Below the pieces are notes generated by a model that made no database searches, was not told the DNA's origin, and saw only the letters and a list, made by a program, of their open reading frames with translations. The position numbers were made by a program, and so were the translations under genes. Positions 45,501-58,640 of a DNA stretch of 64,000 nt are shown piece after piece. This DNA comes from Bugula neritina. Taxonomy: Eukaryota; Bryozoa; Gymnolaemata; Cheilostomatida; Bugulidae. The first letter of the stretch is position 1, and each line of letters opens with the position of its first letter. Location: contig OZ037770.1 of assembly GCA_964035545.1 (NCBI GenBank), positions 15,412,642 to 15,476,641 of the forward strand, read 5' to 3'.

Positions 45501-48500
45501 TCTGGCTTGCTGCCAGCTGTAGCAGTTAGTGTTAAATGTGCTACACAAAGTGTATTTACTGAGTTTCTATAACTCCTTCTCACAGCTGCAAGAAGTAGCA
45601 AGACGTGCAGTTGCTGCCGGCTTTAAGTCAGCAAGAGAACCAATCAGCAGCACCCTGATGTCAGTGTGATCAGATTGGTTGGTTTCCCATAAGTGGATTC
45701 AAAAAGACATCTAAAGATCTAAAGCTATTGGAATAGTGGGACTCAAGCTAATCTAACTAATGGCTTCATGCAACACCCTTACCTGTGTCTGTATCGTGTG
45801 CTAAATATGCAAACAGTTACTATTATTATGGATAGAGTAGCCAATCAGCTGCAACTATACTCAGTAGTTATACGTCTGCTATATACTCAGTAGATATACG
45901 TGTGATATATACTCAGTAGTTATACGTCTGCTATATACTCAGTAGTTATACGTCTGCTATATACTCAGTAGATATACGTCTGCTATATACTCAGTAGTTA
46001 TACGTCTGCTATATACTCAGTAGATATACGTCTGCTATATACTCAGTAGTTATACGTCTGCTATATACTCAGTAGATATACGTCTGCTATATACTCAGTA
46101 GTTATATACTCAGTAGATATACGTCTGCTATATACTCAGTAGATATACGTCCGCTATATACTCAGTAGTTATACGTCTGCTACATACTCAGTAGTTATAT
46201 ACTCAGTAGTAATACGTCTGCTATATACTCAGTAGTTATACGTCTGCTACATACTCAGTAGTTATATACTCAGTAGTAATACGTCTGCTATATACTCAGT
46301 AGTTATACGTCTGCTATATACTCAGTAGATATACGTCCGCTATATACTCAGTAGTTATACGTCTGCTATATACTCAGTAGATATACGTCTGCTATATACT
46401 CAGTAGCTATACGTCTGATATATACTCAGTAGTTATACGTCTGCTATATACTCAGTAGTTATACTCAGTAGATATAGCAACATACAGACAAATGACCTCC
46501 CATCCTGGGAGATAGAGTGTCCTTCTTAGCTTGTCTGAAGATATTGTCAATATCTTCTTCTTCGAATACGTCAGAAGTTGGAGTTACGCTCCCTCCTTTC
46601 TTGTCCAGGGTGCTGGTAGCAGAATGTGACACGGCGGGATGTGATGTCATAGCAGTTACTTCCTGTAATGTAGAGTCAGCTGAATTAACACATTGCTGAT
46701 AGCTTAAATATAATAAGTGTGATATATTAGTCACCGAGGATTTTATTGAGTGCTGGGTTTAATTTAAGGAGTAACTTACAAGAGCACAAAGTTACTGTCA
46801 ACTCAATACGTACTGCAAACCCCTCGGGCTAATAGTGTTAAAAAACAATTAATTGAATCACAGAGTATTTTACGAGAGAATATATGTAACAGAGAAGCCC
46901 ATTGGTCTATACCTCGTGATCTGGGTCAATAGTAGCATAAGTAGCGCTATCAGTGTCGTCAGTGACGGATAGAGAAGGCACTTGCTTCACCACATTGGAG
47001 TAGGGCTCAGACGTCTGGGCGTCACCTTTACCTGAACATCCGTCTGGAGATAGTCTGTGGTCAGTTTCGTCAGTTTCATTCACGGCTGAAAAGTATGAGA
47101 GAACTGATGCTAAACTCAAACAGCTATGAATCCAATCTCTTTCCATTTGAATCGCATAATTTTAACCAATGAATGAGAAAAGTGAATCCATTTAACAGTC
47201 AGTCATACATCTACAGTTGAATGAGATAGGAGACTGGATGGAAAGGAGATGTTATGTAGAATAAACAGTCTGTTTGAGAACAACACAGATTGACAGATGT
47301 CTAAACATGAACTAGTTCTTGCATATGGGAGGTGGAGAATTAATAAAACACTGTAACAAATCTAATCAATTCTAAGAGCCATTAGTTAAAGTGAACTAGA
47401 CAAATATATACTTCTAGCTAGTGATGACACAATATACTTCTAGCTAGTGATGACACAATGTACTTCTAGTTAGAGATGACACAATATACTTCTAGCTAGT
47501 GATGACACAATATACTTCTAGCTAGTGATGACACAATATACTTCTAGCTAGAGATGACACAATGTACTTCTAGTTAGTGATGACACAATATACTTCTAGC
47601 TAGTGATGACACAATATACTTCTAGCTAGTGATGACACAATATACTTCTAGCTAGTGATGACACAATGTACTTCTAGTTAGAGATGACACAATATACTTC
47701 TAGCTAGAGATGACACAATATACTTCTAGTTACAGATGACACAATATACTTCTAGCTAGAGATGACACAATATACTTCTAGCTAGTGATGACACAATGTA
47801 CTTCTAGTTAGAGATGACACAATATACTTCTAGCTAGTGATGACACAATATACTTCTAGCTAGTGATGACATAATATACTTCTAGTTACAGATGACACAA
47901 TATACGTCTAGTTAGAGATGACACAATATACTTCTAGTTAGAGATGACACAATATACGTCTAGTTAGAGATGACACAATATACTTCTACCTAGTGATGAC
48001 ACAATATACTTCTAGCTAGAGATGACACAATGTATTTCTAGAGCTAAGTAAAGTCTCCACGGACAAGAAGAAAGAACCGAAACATTCTCTACCTAGCTGC
48101 AAATGCATGCTGCCATATCTGTGCCCATTGTCATCATGCTTGTCACTTACAGAGTCAGTCAGTAGATTGTCACTTTGAAAGTTATTAGAAAGGGGGAAGG
48201 AAAAACCACCGACACCAGCAGAAAGCAGAGGGGGCAGCACCAGCGACCCGGGGTTATTAGCGCAAGAATGAGAGGTGGAGAGGGAGAGGCACCCAGTGTT
48301 AGACACGGGAGGAGTGGAGTTAGACGGTAAAGGTGGAAGGGAAGAGAATTTAGAGGTGGGACGGTGAGATGGGTTAGTATGTGACGACTTCTTCTTTGAT
48401 CTCGAGTGCCAATTTATTCTTTTGGTCGTCAGTTTAGGAGAGAGGAGATTGAGCGAGTGAAAGTGACCTGAAAAGTTGAGTTCCTCGGCAGACGACGCAT

Positions 48501-51500
48501 CGTGCAGAGCTCCCTCTATGGCCTCCTTCAGACTCATGTCGGAGTTCCACATAGACATGCTGCCTGGTGCCGACACCTCAGGCTGAGAGTACCGGGTGAA
48601 GGAGTCCCAGTTCTTCTTGTACTTCTCAGGAGTGACTGGAGTGTCGCCCTCCATCGGCGTGATGAGTTGTGTGTCGACGGTGTCAGGTCTGATTACCAGC
48701 TTCAGCGCCTTCCTCTCCTCTAGCTTGGCGGGAGTAACGGAGAGATCTTCCACTGAGACCTCCCGGATGACGCTGAGACGAGGGGAGGGGTTGTAGCGGG
48801 CTGGCGCGACACTAGACTGGAGGGGCACGTCTGCAGGTTCCAACAGCTCCTCGTCTAAACTCACATCGCTCTCTTCGGATGAGTCACTGAAATCCTTCAG
48901 GAACTTTTCGGAGATGTCAATTGATCGTCGGCCAATCATTGGCGACTTCCTGTCCAGTTCAGGCGTGAGAGGGATTCTTCTCCGCATTGAAGGTGAGACT
49001 AGGTCATCGTGGGTGCCGTTGAGCGAGGGGTTAGCGAGAGAGTCAAAGCTGAGCTCAGAGTTGAGAGAGAAATTGTCAACCTGATCGAGAGAGTTGTTGG
49101 ACAAGGAAGCTACACTAGACGGAGCGCCAATACTTAAACGGGAACTACCAGATACATTACAGGGTGCTGATTGGCTGCCAGCGGCTGCGTGGACATCTGG
49201 ATCTGTCAACAAGATTACAAATATTCGATATTGATGAAAGATTGGAAAACAAAATGGAGATTGGAACAAAATTCATACAGTTTTATGCAGAGAGGGGTGG
49301 CAGGAAATTATAATAGGGATTTGAGAGGGGAAGGCAAGAGAACACAATTCTACAAAGCTCTACAATTAGAATCACAAGTAATCGACAAAGTAGTATGATA
49401 AACTTTCAGTGACTGAAGGGAATTAACTCTAGAGAAAATACACGAAAAATATGTCAATGATTAAAAATACATAAATATATTAATTATCTCAGAAGAGGTT
49501 AGAGTGGATTATTACAGGAGCTGGTGAAGGTTGATAGATAACATTGGATTAGGATGACTTGCTACAGGACATGAAAGAACAGGTTAAAGTGGCTTGGTAA
49601 AACTACTTGTAATAAACATTGTATTGAGAGGATAGAGGCAGTGAGCCAACTAAACACAAACAGGTTGAAAGCAGTAAAGCTAAATTGTAGCCTACCAAAC
49701 CAAACAATGTAGACACAGAGGGGTGGGGTATAACACAGAAGGCAAGGCATAAGTTTAGATTGAGCTAAGCTATTGCAATGCACTATGGGTGAGTCCACAG
49801 ACGAAGGCTGAATTCTTAACCATTCCTTAGAACACTGAGAAGAAAAAATATGTGGAATCAGCTTTATTTCACACAAGTCTTTCAACAAAATTTAGTTATT
49901 TAAAAAAGTCTTGTGAAACAAGTATTATACTAATAGTTATAAAAAGACAAGAAAGTACATAGCGTCAACGAGTTGAATAAAAAAGACTCATTTGAAAAAT
50001 TTGATTCAACTCAAAAATATGTCAGTGTTTAGAGTTGATATTATATAGAGCAGCGATATTAGCTAGGAAAAAGAGTATTAGAAGTGGTAAAGTCAGCGAC
50101 TGGTTAGAGAAAAGCAGCACACCTAGTTTAGCTGAAGGCTGGTCGTTAGGTGCAAGCACTGAGCAGCGTCTAAACTTAATCTGCGTCAGCTGCTCCACGG
50201 TGAAGTCGGAGCCGTCTGCTGCCGGATTAGATTCGGGCTGGAGACTTCCTGTCTCGCTGGTCGAGCTACAATCAATAAATATAGGAGATGGTTTGAATAA
50301 ATGGAGATGAGTTTATTTACAGGCGAACAAAGCGTTCCATAGATTGATTGCATATATCACAGACATGCCAACACGTTACGAATTCAGTGTAAATACTGGC
50401 TATAATATAAGTAGGCATGAACAAAATTGGGAAAAAAGTCAGAACTCTGTTGAATTATTTAAAACAAAAGATCATATAAAGTATTTACAAGTGTGTCGCA
50501 AAGAGCTATCCCCGCCCCACGCTCTTCTATATTTGATGGTAAATAGAGTCATATTCAACTCAAACAGTGACCATAAGTAAAAACACTCTGATGCTACAGA
50601 CGGCCCAGACTGTATCACAGACTGCGTCTCCATAGGTCAGACAGACAGCAAATTAGACAGCAAAGGGGGAGACTGACCTGTATCTCTGGTCAGGGGAGGT
50701 CAGGAGGTCAGCTGACTCCACAGATTTCTCGCTAGTCAGCCGCTCGTGAGAGGAGACAACTTCAGTAGGTAAAACCAGTTCAGATGAAGAGTTGCTTCCC
50801 CTGAGCTCTCGTGCTGCTGGAGGTAGAGATTCCTCGTCATCTGCCGGGATCTCCTCGTCAACCTTGATGCCCGCTTCACCGGGTTCACCGAGTTGGCTGG
50901 ACACACCTAAACGCAATGAGCACCACCCACCACCAGTGTGTGAGAGTGAGTAGGCGTACAGGTTCACAATATACGTCTAGCAGTTCCCCAGACAATGTTT
51001 AGAACAAGCAACAAGCTGAGCGTTACGTAAGAGAAACAAGGTTTGCCGTCTCCAGTGGTGACTGAATGGCTGACACAACGAATAAGCACGGGAAGAGAAA
51101 CGTGAAACCAGTTAGAGAGAGTGTTAGGAGACAGCATTGTGGTAGTGACCTTGACACAGTAGTATATCGTAGTACCTGGTAGAGTAGATGCGTGGGCAGA
51201 CGATCTGCTAACTGTGTCCTCGTCAGAGCTGCTGCCGCTACTGCTTCGCTGCCGATTAGTTACTTTACGCACCGTGTGGTGGGGGGAGACGTCCAGTGCC
51301 TCAGTTGAAGATTTCTGAAACAAAAAATAATATGATTATATATTATACTGTATTATATTATATATGTATTGTTGTTATAGCATATGTATTATATTCATAG
51401 TATATGTATTATATTAATATTTGTTAGTTGAATAATGGTTAGAAGAAAGAAGTTAGCAGTGAAGTGAAAAGAGTATTCCCAGTTAATTGGAGATTGTCTC

Positions 51501-53704
51501 CAAGAAAATGTGAGGGCAACTCCAACTCCTCTATAGTAAGTGAGTGGTTATCATAAAATGAGGAAAGTTGGGTTTAGAAATCTAGAAGTTAATAGATAAC
51601 TCAAGAGTGTGTGCAGAGAATCAAAAGAGAGACAGTAGCAAACGGCTTAGTAGAAGAGTAATAACTAGTGACTGTTAACTAGTGAGTGATAACTAGTGAC
51701 TGATAACTAGTGACTGTTAACTAGTGACTGTTAACTAGTGACTCATTACCAAAGGTGTAATATGCAGCTTCAAATGTCTGCTGCGCTGCTGCTTTTCAAC
51801 AACCTGAGAGGAAATATGATCAAATAAAAAAGGTAGGGAAAAGTCACATGGGCAGGTCACATGACCAAGTCACACGATCAAGTCACATGGAGAAGTTAAA
51901 GGAGACACACCATGTGGATAGTTCAAACTAGAAAACTGGAAAGTAATGAAAATGAATTAGCGACCCCACTTAAGAGTAGAGTGATGACATCACGAGGGAG
52001 TAAAGTGATGACATCACAAGAGAGTAAAGTGATGACATCACGAGGGACTTACAAACCTCAGAAGACGCCGTGGACTCTGTAAAAGGGTTACTTCTGGTGC
52101 CAGACTCCTGAGAGCTCACCCCTTTAATTAGAATAAACAATGACTTGAAGTTACCAACTCTTTGAATATGAAGACAGAAGTTTATTCAACTAGAGTCTGG
52201 ACACATGTAAGTAATTGAAATGATACAAGAAAAGTAGATGAAGCAGTGCATTCTTATGTCACTACTTTGAATATGCATCCCATCAGCTGGACTATATCGC
52301 TATGTAAGGGGCATACAACTCCAAACTATCAGCATATAACTATACAATCAGCAGTTGGTACTTATCCACCCCTGCATGGCCCCCTCTAATGTGATATTAC
52401 CATAGCCCAGGTTTCTAGAATTATAACCGTTAGCACAGAACAGAACTAAAGCTACAACAATATGGTAGAGGGGAGGGGGGAGAGTGACAACGTACCGTTA
52501 CTGAAAGGGGCAGCGGACCTCCTGATGGATGACCTCACAACAGCGCTGCCGTAGGCGGAGCTCATGTCATGTTTATACTTCTCATCCAGCTTCTCATAGA
52601 ACCAGTCGCCGGCCACCGCAGGTAACAATCTACAACAGTGAATGTATACCTGCATGTCTCTCAGACTACACGGGGCTGAGTGTTACTCAGACTATCTTCT
52701 ATCAACAGGTGCTACTTAGTGCGTACCATGACTGGCAGCATTATAATGCTGCCAGTCATGGTACAAGAGGAATGTATTTCTATTGTTAGTAATAAAATGT
52801 ATCATAATGTGACATCTCAGTGTAGGAATTTTCTCTAGAATGTTCTATAGAATGTGAGAGTAAAATAGTGAAATACTGGTAAATGTGTGTCATTGGTTTC
52901 ATAACTAGTAACTCTACACTATAACTAGTAACTCTACACTGTAACTAGTAACTCTACTCTGTAACTAGTAACTCTACTCTGTAACTAGTAACTCCACACT
53001 GTAACTAGTAACTCTACACTGTAACTAGTAACTCTACACTATAACTAGTAACTCTACTCTATAACTAGTAACTCTACACTATAACTAGTAACTCTACACA
53101 GTAACCAACAAGTATAGAGATGGAGCCAAGGCTAACCTTTGCTTGTAGCAGAGGCTACAGAGCCAGGAGAAGGCGGATGACTCGCTACACGTCACCCTAC
53201 AGTTGGGACACACCCGGTGCTTGCACTTCGCACACAACTCCCCCTTGTTGAATATTAGCCCGAGCTCCTTGTGGCATCTGGCACATTGTCGGCGCTTCTG
53301 CTCAGTGTCCACACGGATGGCTGACTGCTGTCTCAGCTGACTGATTTCATTCTTCAAGGCTCTGTGATGAAACAAAACGCTGCCAGTCAAACCAAATATA
53401 TGATTTATAAAGATAGGCAGCTACCTTTTGCCCACTTTCTCTTTTTCTTTTAGTAGTTAACAAAATCCAACATCTAAATGGAATACAATTTCCATTTGCA
53501 CACAGATATTATAATGGCATAACAATATCTCACGGCTAAACTTCTACCAGCTAACGTAGCACAAGACCCAAACGTCAGAAAATAAACCCACTTTTTACGG
53601 TTCTGTTCAGCTTGGCGGAGTTCCTCGTCTCTCTTCAGCACGGCGAGTATCGTCTGCCGCTCTTCTATCGACAGGAAACTCAGGTCAAGGTCAAAGTCAA
53701 CCAT
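39575..53704 (-). CDS. Synaptotagmin-like protein (Slp/SYTL family), 1201 aa
   Basis: Twenty exons, phases consistent, in gene order: 53592-53704, 53137-53361, 52496-52629, 52057-52121, 51750-51803, 51176-51314, 50678-50906, 50123-50265, 48093-49202, 46913-47085, 46486-46662, 45236-45310, 44751-44851, 42855-42999, 42375-42500, 41989-42176, 41525-41615, 41021-41129, 40177-40197, 39575-39762. Residues 1-60 form the Rab-binding helix (LDLSFLSIEE). A FYVE-type finger with four CxxC pairs follows at about 62-108, then GDWFYEK, the Rab27-effector motif. A long Ser-rich linker (about 160-860) precedes C2A (about 875-1000) and C2B (about 1010-1140). Slp proteins tether Rab27 vesicles to the plasma membrane. 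C2A lacks most calcium-binding Asp (VWSVH for VxDxD); C2B keeps WDHD. Longer than vertebrate Slps through the linker. The start is the first ATG after a probable leader acceptor (ACCTTCAG). Confidence 0.9.
40177..40197 (-). other. 21-base microexon of the Slp gene
   Basis: Flanked by TTTTAG and GTAAGTAT on the minus strand. It adds seven codons (DEDSTVY) in phase between the last C2B exon and the C-terminal exon. Confidence 0.7.
40731..40862. repeat. 24-bp minisatellite in Slp intron
   Basis: Five to six copies of ATGAGTTCCTATACTTATTA(TAGC), with GCGTGAG/GCATGAG variants. Confidence 0.95.
41150..41465. repeat. 14-bp minisatellite in Slp intron
   Basis: About 22 copies of TACTTACTATACAG. On the gene's sense (minus) strand each unit reads CTGTATAGTAAGTA, so it contains the donor-like GTAAGTA and a TATAG. 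Confidence 0.95.
42177..42374 (-). other. Non-canonical GC-AG intron of the Slp gene
   Basis: The donor reads AACAAG|GCAAGT and the acceptor TTTACAG. This is the standard GC-AG consensus, and the frame joins perfectly (LGNK to ILKV). Confidence 0.75.
42521..42850. repeat. 17-18-bp minisatellite abutting a Slp splice donor
   Basis: About 18 copies of TCACTGTGAGTACATAG, running up to four bases from the donor at 42854 (sense GTGAGTGACAGTGACTC). Confidence 0.95.
43000..44750. other. Large Slp intron, no further gene seen
   Basis: AT-rich intron between the two C2A exons. The segment 44225-44285 has three copies of GGGGTGTGTCCTAT-like sequence. No other exon is supported. Confidence 0.5.
45850..46472. 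repeat. 26-bp minisatellite in Slp intron
   Basis: More than 20 copies of TATACTCAGTAGTTATACGT(CTGCTA), ending about ten bases from the donor at 46485. Confidence 0.95.
47396..48040. repeat. 26-bp minisatellite in Slp intron
   Basis: About 25 direct copies of a 26-base unit beginning CTTCTAGCTAGTGATGACAC, head to tail without spacers. Confidence 0.95.
49203..50122. other. Slp intron, no further feature
   Basis: AT-rich intron; open frames in it are not supported by splice context or homology. Confidence 0.5.
51661..51745. repeat. 14-bp minisatellite in Slp intron
   Basis: Six copies of TAACTAGTGACTGT or near variants, ending five bases before the donor of the 54-base exon. Confidence 0.9.
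51974..52046. repeat. 24-bp repeat containing TGATGACATCA
   Basis: Three copies of GAGTAAAGTGATGACATCAC(GAGG); each carries a TGACATCA, close to an AP-1/CRE-type octamer. Confidence 0.85.
52723..52764. repeat. Perfect 42-bp palindrome in Slp intron
   Basis: GTACCATGACTGGCAGCATT joined through TA to its exact reverse complement, without a spacer. Confidence 0.95.
52905..53100. repeat. 20-bp minisatellite in Slp intron
   Basis: About ten copies of ACTCTACACTGTAACTAGTA, with A/G and C/T variants. Confidence 0.95.
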
Positions 53705-55014
53705 GACGTCTCTGAAGGTAAACAAGCATCTCTATATCAGCAAGTCATTTGAAATACTTTCAGTTAACCATGTGACTTCTAGTAATAAACAGAATCTACC
53801 AACATAAATAACACCATTAATTATTCCGAGATGGATTAGTGTGGAATCTGCAAGACAATAAATAGACTGAGTCCCATGAATATCTGTACCGGTATGGGTG
53901 GTGGCCCTACCACATCATTTATCTTACTAAATAATTCTACATGTTACCCAGAGCACAGACTATGAGTTGAGGATGAGGTAAGACTGAATCACTGAAATCT
54001 TATAGGATGTATGGATTGAGACAGTTGTGTAGATAGACTAGATGAGAAATAGCTAAGATATATACTACAACTAAGTTACATCATCAAATAACTTACTCTA
54101 ACTAGTATAATATTCTGTAAACTATACAATACATACACTGCATAGAGAAATAGAAATGACTACAAAGGTTTAGATGAGGTATAATTCGCAATCAAATAAT
54201 GTACTGCCATTCTATAGAATGTATTTTCAGAAGTACATAAACTTCTATTAGAAGTAGAGTAAATCTCAAGATGTCCAGGAATGCAAGAAGTGACAGAAAA
54301 CTTGAACTATCTTAAGTCACACTTGAAATACTTGTGTAGAAGGTAGAATAAAAAGATATCTGGTGCATATCCACAAAATTGTTCATCATTTAACCTCACA
54401 TAATGCATTCATGAAACGCTTTTGTCCCCCTATACAAAAGCCTTTCATATCTAATGGATATGTAACTTCATGTTAAGGAACAGGTGGTTGCAGGTATCTG
54501 CATGTGGTTGCAGGTGTCTGGTAAGGAGCTAAGTCTACCCTGTACCTCTACCCCTACCTTTACCAGGTACACAACTATTCTATATACCTTATCAGATTTT
54601 ACCTGACCCGCATAAGTTAGGAATAACAGCTATATTTATAGCAACATATGACTAGGTGAAGATAAGGAGGTATACGTAACATATATTATATGTTATATAT
54701 ACACTGTAATATATGACAGTGTATACTATTTTTCTATATCTACGTTATACTGGAAGCTAATATGCATGTGGTTTTACTCCCCCAGCTGAACAACTAACAT
54801 AAAAATTTGGTTAAACATAACAACATCATGTAATAACAGTATTGAATGTATAACAAAGGTTTATAATACTGAGTTTTTATTATTCATTATTCAATTTAAC
54901 TTCAACATAATCTACTATATTAGGCTAACTTGAAGAGTATTAGAAAGAATTATCTAAATTAGATAAAATACTACTGCAAGAAAAAACCGCTGTATAGCTA
55001 GCTACCTGTCATAG

Positions 55015-55150
55015 TTATCTGTCATAGTTACCTCTACTAGTTACTTGTACTAAATACCTGTAATAGCTATTTATAAGTCACATGTAATAGTTACCTGTAT
55101 TAGTTACCTGTAACAGTTACCTGTATTAGTTACCTGTAATAAATACCTGA
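55015..55150. repeat. 12-13-bp degenerate repeat
   Basis: About ten copies of AGTTACCTGTAAT and variants. Confidence 0.8.
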
Positions 55151-56339
55151 AGTAAAGGGATATAAGAAGACCTCTAACAACTAATCCATACACTACCGCA
55201 GCCTGCCAACTCAAAGTACCATATGATCACTGATTCAACTCGTACCAGCAACCCTATACATACTCAATCATGTGTAAAGGCATTAAACGTGACCTGAATT
55301 CTTCTCCATGCTGAGTAGAACATAATATATAATACTTAAATAGATAGATAGAATAGATAGATGAAAGCCAGCATATTACTCCACTGAGTGCAGTCAGTAG
55401 CAGAGAAATACTTACACTTAGAGAATAGCTAGTGTCTCTTTTAGCACAAACTAGTCATATCATGGCTGTCTACTGACTCTACACCGAAAGGGTATATTAC
55501 AATATTATACGATGACTTGTTACATATCTTGTTGCATGAGTATACACATAAGGACTTGAGTAAAAGATGACCCAAGTATACCTCATTTGGGAAGAGGACA
55601 AAATGCTGAAAATTCTGCAATCAAGATGCAATGTTTACCACAGGTCAATTCCTATTATACAATGCTTCAGTCCTTTAATTAACTGCAGTATTTAGATTCT
55701 TACAAACTTTACATTTAATAGAAGATATGCATTTAATAACAGATTTAGTGCTGTTTTGTTATTGGCCCATACATGAAAACTATAATCTGACTGGAAATCA
55801 AAGGCGCTGTCGTGATGAACAATTTAATAAATGCTTTTACCCAAGCAAGAAAGGGAAAACTATTTTATAGAATATTAATTATAAGAGTAATGGCTGCACT
55901 AATGATAGTTCAACTAATAGTTTAGATAATTCAACTTATTTTTAGGGAAAAACTGATGTTCTTTAAGACAAAACAAACCAAAACAAACGAGTGAGAGTTG
56001 GTCAGCAATAAATTGACTCATAAATCACTCATCTCACACACTGCAAAACTTTGCTGCCGAACTTTGCCAGGAGGGGAGCAGAACTTGGGTATCATTTTGA
56101 GTGAGAACTCAGGACTAGTTTTACAGCACAAGACACAAGTTTGGTAATAAATTAATTAGCTGTCAGGCTGAGGTGGTTAGCCACTTGTCACGTGATGTCG
56201 GTGATGTTTTAGTATGCAGAGTATGCCGGGAGAGTATGCAGAGGAGAGTATTGAAGAAATGGTGAAACCTCTACCAGTGATTAATGAGAAGCAATTAATT
56301 AATCTATTTTCATCTACAGAAATAATATTATAATACGAA

Positions 56340-56477
56340 CAGGCTGTGAATTTAGGACACCAGAATTAAAGTTGGTTGTTAGTGTATTTTTACTAGTTTT
56401 TCACCTGCATGCATGTGAAAAACTAGTAAAAACATATAAACAACGAACTTCAATTTATGTCCCAAATTCACAGCCTG
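56340..56477. repeat. 138-bp palindrome, MITE-like foldback
   Basis: Arms of about 66 bases starting CAGGCTGTGAATTT and ending AAATTCACAGCCTG pair with roughly 85-90 percent identity around a small centre containing GCATGC. No clear target duplication. Confidence 0.85.
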
Positions 56478-57095
56478 TCTGACAAATAAAGCAGCTGAAT
56501 ATGACAGTAAATTCTGATGCTCTACTAGGCTGAGGGAGAGAAGAAGACGAAATACAGCTGGTAGACAACATCAAAGTGAAATACCAAGTCTAATGACCCC
56601 AATTCACTGCTTTGAGTTTCTAGCATTACAGCACAAAACCTGGTAGTTACTGAGTATAAGAACTGGTTGACTGCACATGGTAACGTATCACCAGTGGTAA
56701 AAGGGTTAAGAATACAAATGAACAATACGTTAGTTTATCATAATTCAAGACAAAATAAAATCAGACAGTGATGTTGAGAGAGAAATCTGGCAGTACAGAA
56801 TAGAGACCCTGCATGCAAACAGCAACGTGTATATGAACTAATAGAGACAAATGGACATCCTAATACTACTTATAGCTCTACACCTCTTGAGTTAGTCTGA
56901 AGGACTCCACAGCTATGAACTATGAGTGACTATGAGCTACAAATCCTTCTAAGCACTCTGGTGTTACTAACTTTAAGTAATGACCAAGCTAAGAGTAGCT
57001 GCCAATCAACTAAAACATTAGAAACGAGAAATAATATTGAATGTATACATTGCCTGAAAATGTTTGCTACGTGCATGGTAGAAGAATCCTTCTTC

Positions 57096-57136
57096 TTAGC
57101 CCTCCCTCCTCTGTAAGTATAAAGGAGGGAGGGCTA
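57096..57136. repeat. GC-rich hairpin
   Basis: TTAGCCCTCCCTCCT and AGGAGGGAGGGCTAA are exact inverted copies separated by about 11 bases. The right arm is followed by A-rich sequence. Confidence 0.85.
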
Positions 57137-57859
57137 AAAAAGAGGGAAGAGCTAAACTTGCCCTCAATTTAGTTAAAGTATCCACTACCACAAATCATGT
57201 TAAATAGGTTTTTTCAATTTCAATCTGATAACCAAATTGTGTAGAAACAGAGTCATGAAGTATGTATATGAAATACTGTAATAGAAGAATCCCCATAGCA
57301 TTAGCATTTAGAAATATATAAGCTAATAGATAATAATTGCAGGATAAAGTTTTTCATTTAAATCTCCCAGATTGATTGACAAGTAATACGAAAAGAAGAG
57401 TCAAAGTTGCGAGCAAACCTAAACCCAAATTAAAAGAGGGTGAAAGTAAATATATAAAATAATTCATCTGACAAAGACGTTAATAAACCTTCTTCAAAAG
57501 TTGAAACAAACTATTATATTAACTAAGAACTCAACTTCCATTGGTGCAACACTAATACTAATAGTAATTCTAAACAATCAAACAGCACATTATAGAAAAT
57601 TAAACTAAATCAAAATGTTAACAATTACTTAAACTTGCTGGAATACACTAACTTACAGTCTACTAGAAAAGCAGGACTGTATAGAGTCGAAAATTACTAA
57701 ACACATTTAGTCTTACAGCTACATATACTCATTTAGCATCAGTTTTAATTTCACAGTGCAAGTACGAGTACAAGAATCAGAATGAGTATGACTATGAAGG
57801 TTACACATATCAAATTATATTCATACGTTCAATATTACTATAATTATATAGCGAATGAC

Positions 57860-58640
57860 TTATGAGTTATTCTAATAGTAATACTAATAGTAATACTTAT
57901 GAGCAATACTAATAATAATACTAATACTAATACTATTAGTATTACTATTAGTAATATTATTACTATTAGTATTAGTATTATTAATAGCCTAAGGCTAAGC
58001 CTAATCTAACAGCTATAGTAATAATCACACTGGTATTGATGGTCAAACTTATAGTAACAGTTGAAGCTATTGTTATGGTAATACTAATAATATTAATTAA
58101 AGTATTACTATTAGTATTAGTATTAATATTAGTATTACTATTAGCAAGGGTATTCAAATAGTTAATTCATGTGTTTCAGTAGTTGTAAATTTTGACTAAT
58201 TTAAAAAGTATCACTGTAAAAATCACTATAAGTAAGTAAATGTAATGCTAATTACTAATTAGTAATAGTAATACTAATAGTTATAGTAATATAAATATTA
58301 TTACTAATAGTAATACTAATAGTAATACTAATACTAATACTATAATAATACTTATAGTTATACTAATAGTATTACTGTGATAGTAATTAGTATTAGTATT
58401 ACTATGAGTAATACTATTAGTATTAGATTTACTTTTAGTATTAATAATTATAATACTAATACTAATACTAATACTAATAGTAATAGTAAATGTAATAATC
58501 ATCATAATGACTAATGAGTAATGTAATGTATGACTATTATTATTAGTATTAGTATCACTATTACTATTAGTATTACTATAACTATTACTAGTAGTACTAG
58601 TATTACTATTACTATTACTATTAGTATTACACTGAGTCTG
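57860..58640. repeat. AATACT/AGTATT trinucleotide-type microsatellite
   Basis: Three clusters (about 57870-57975, 58080-58145, 58255-58630) of AATACT, AATAGT and their complements in both orientations, able to fold on themselves. Confidence 0.9.

Noticed and set aside
47396-48040. Possible CRISPR-like array
   Set aside because: Units are head to tail with no unique spacers and the context is an animal intron.
48141-48150. Perfect GTAAGT donor inside the big Slp exon
   Set aside because: Using it leaves phase 0, which does not match the phase-1 acceptor of the next exon; the donor at 48092 does match. Could still be alternative splicing with an unseen exon.
53705-53725. Upstream extension of the Slp start
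   Set aside because: It begins at TTG and overlaps a likely splice acceptor (ACCTTCAG); the ATG at 53704 fits the family start.
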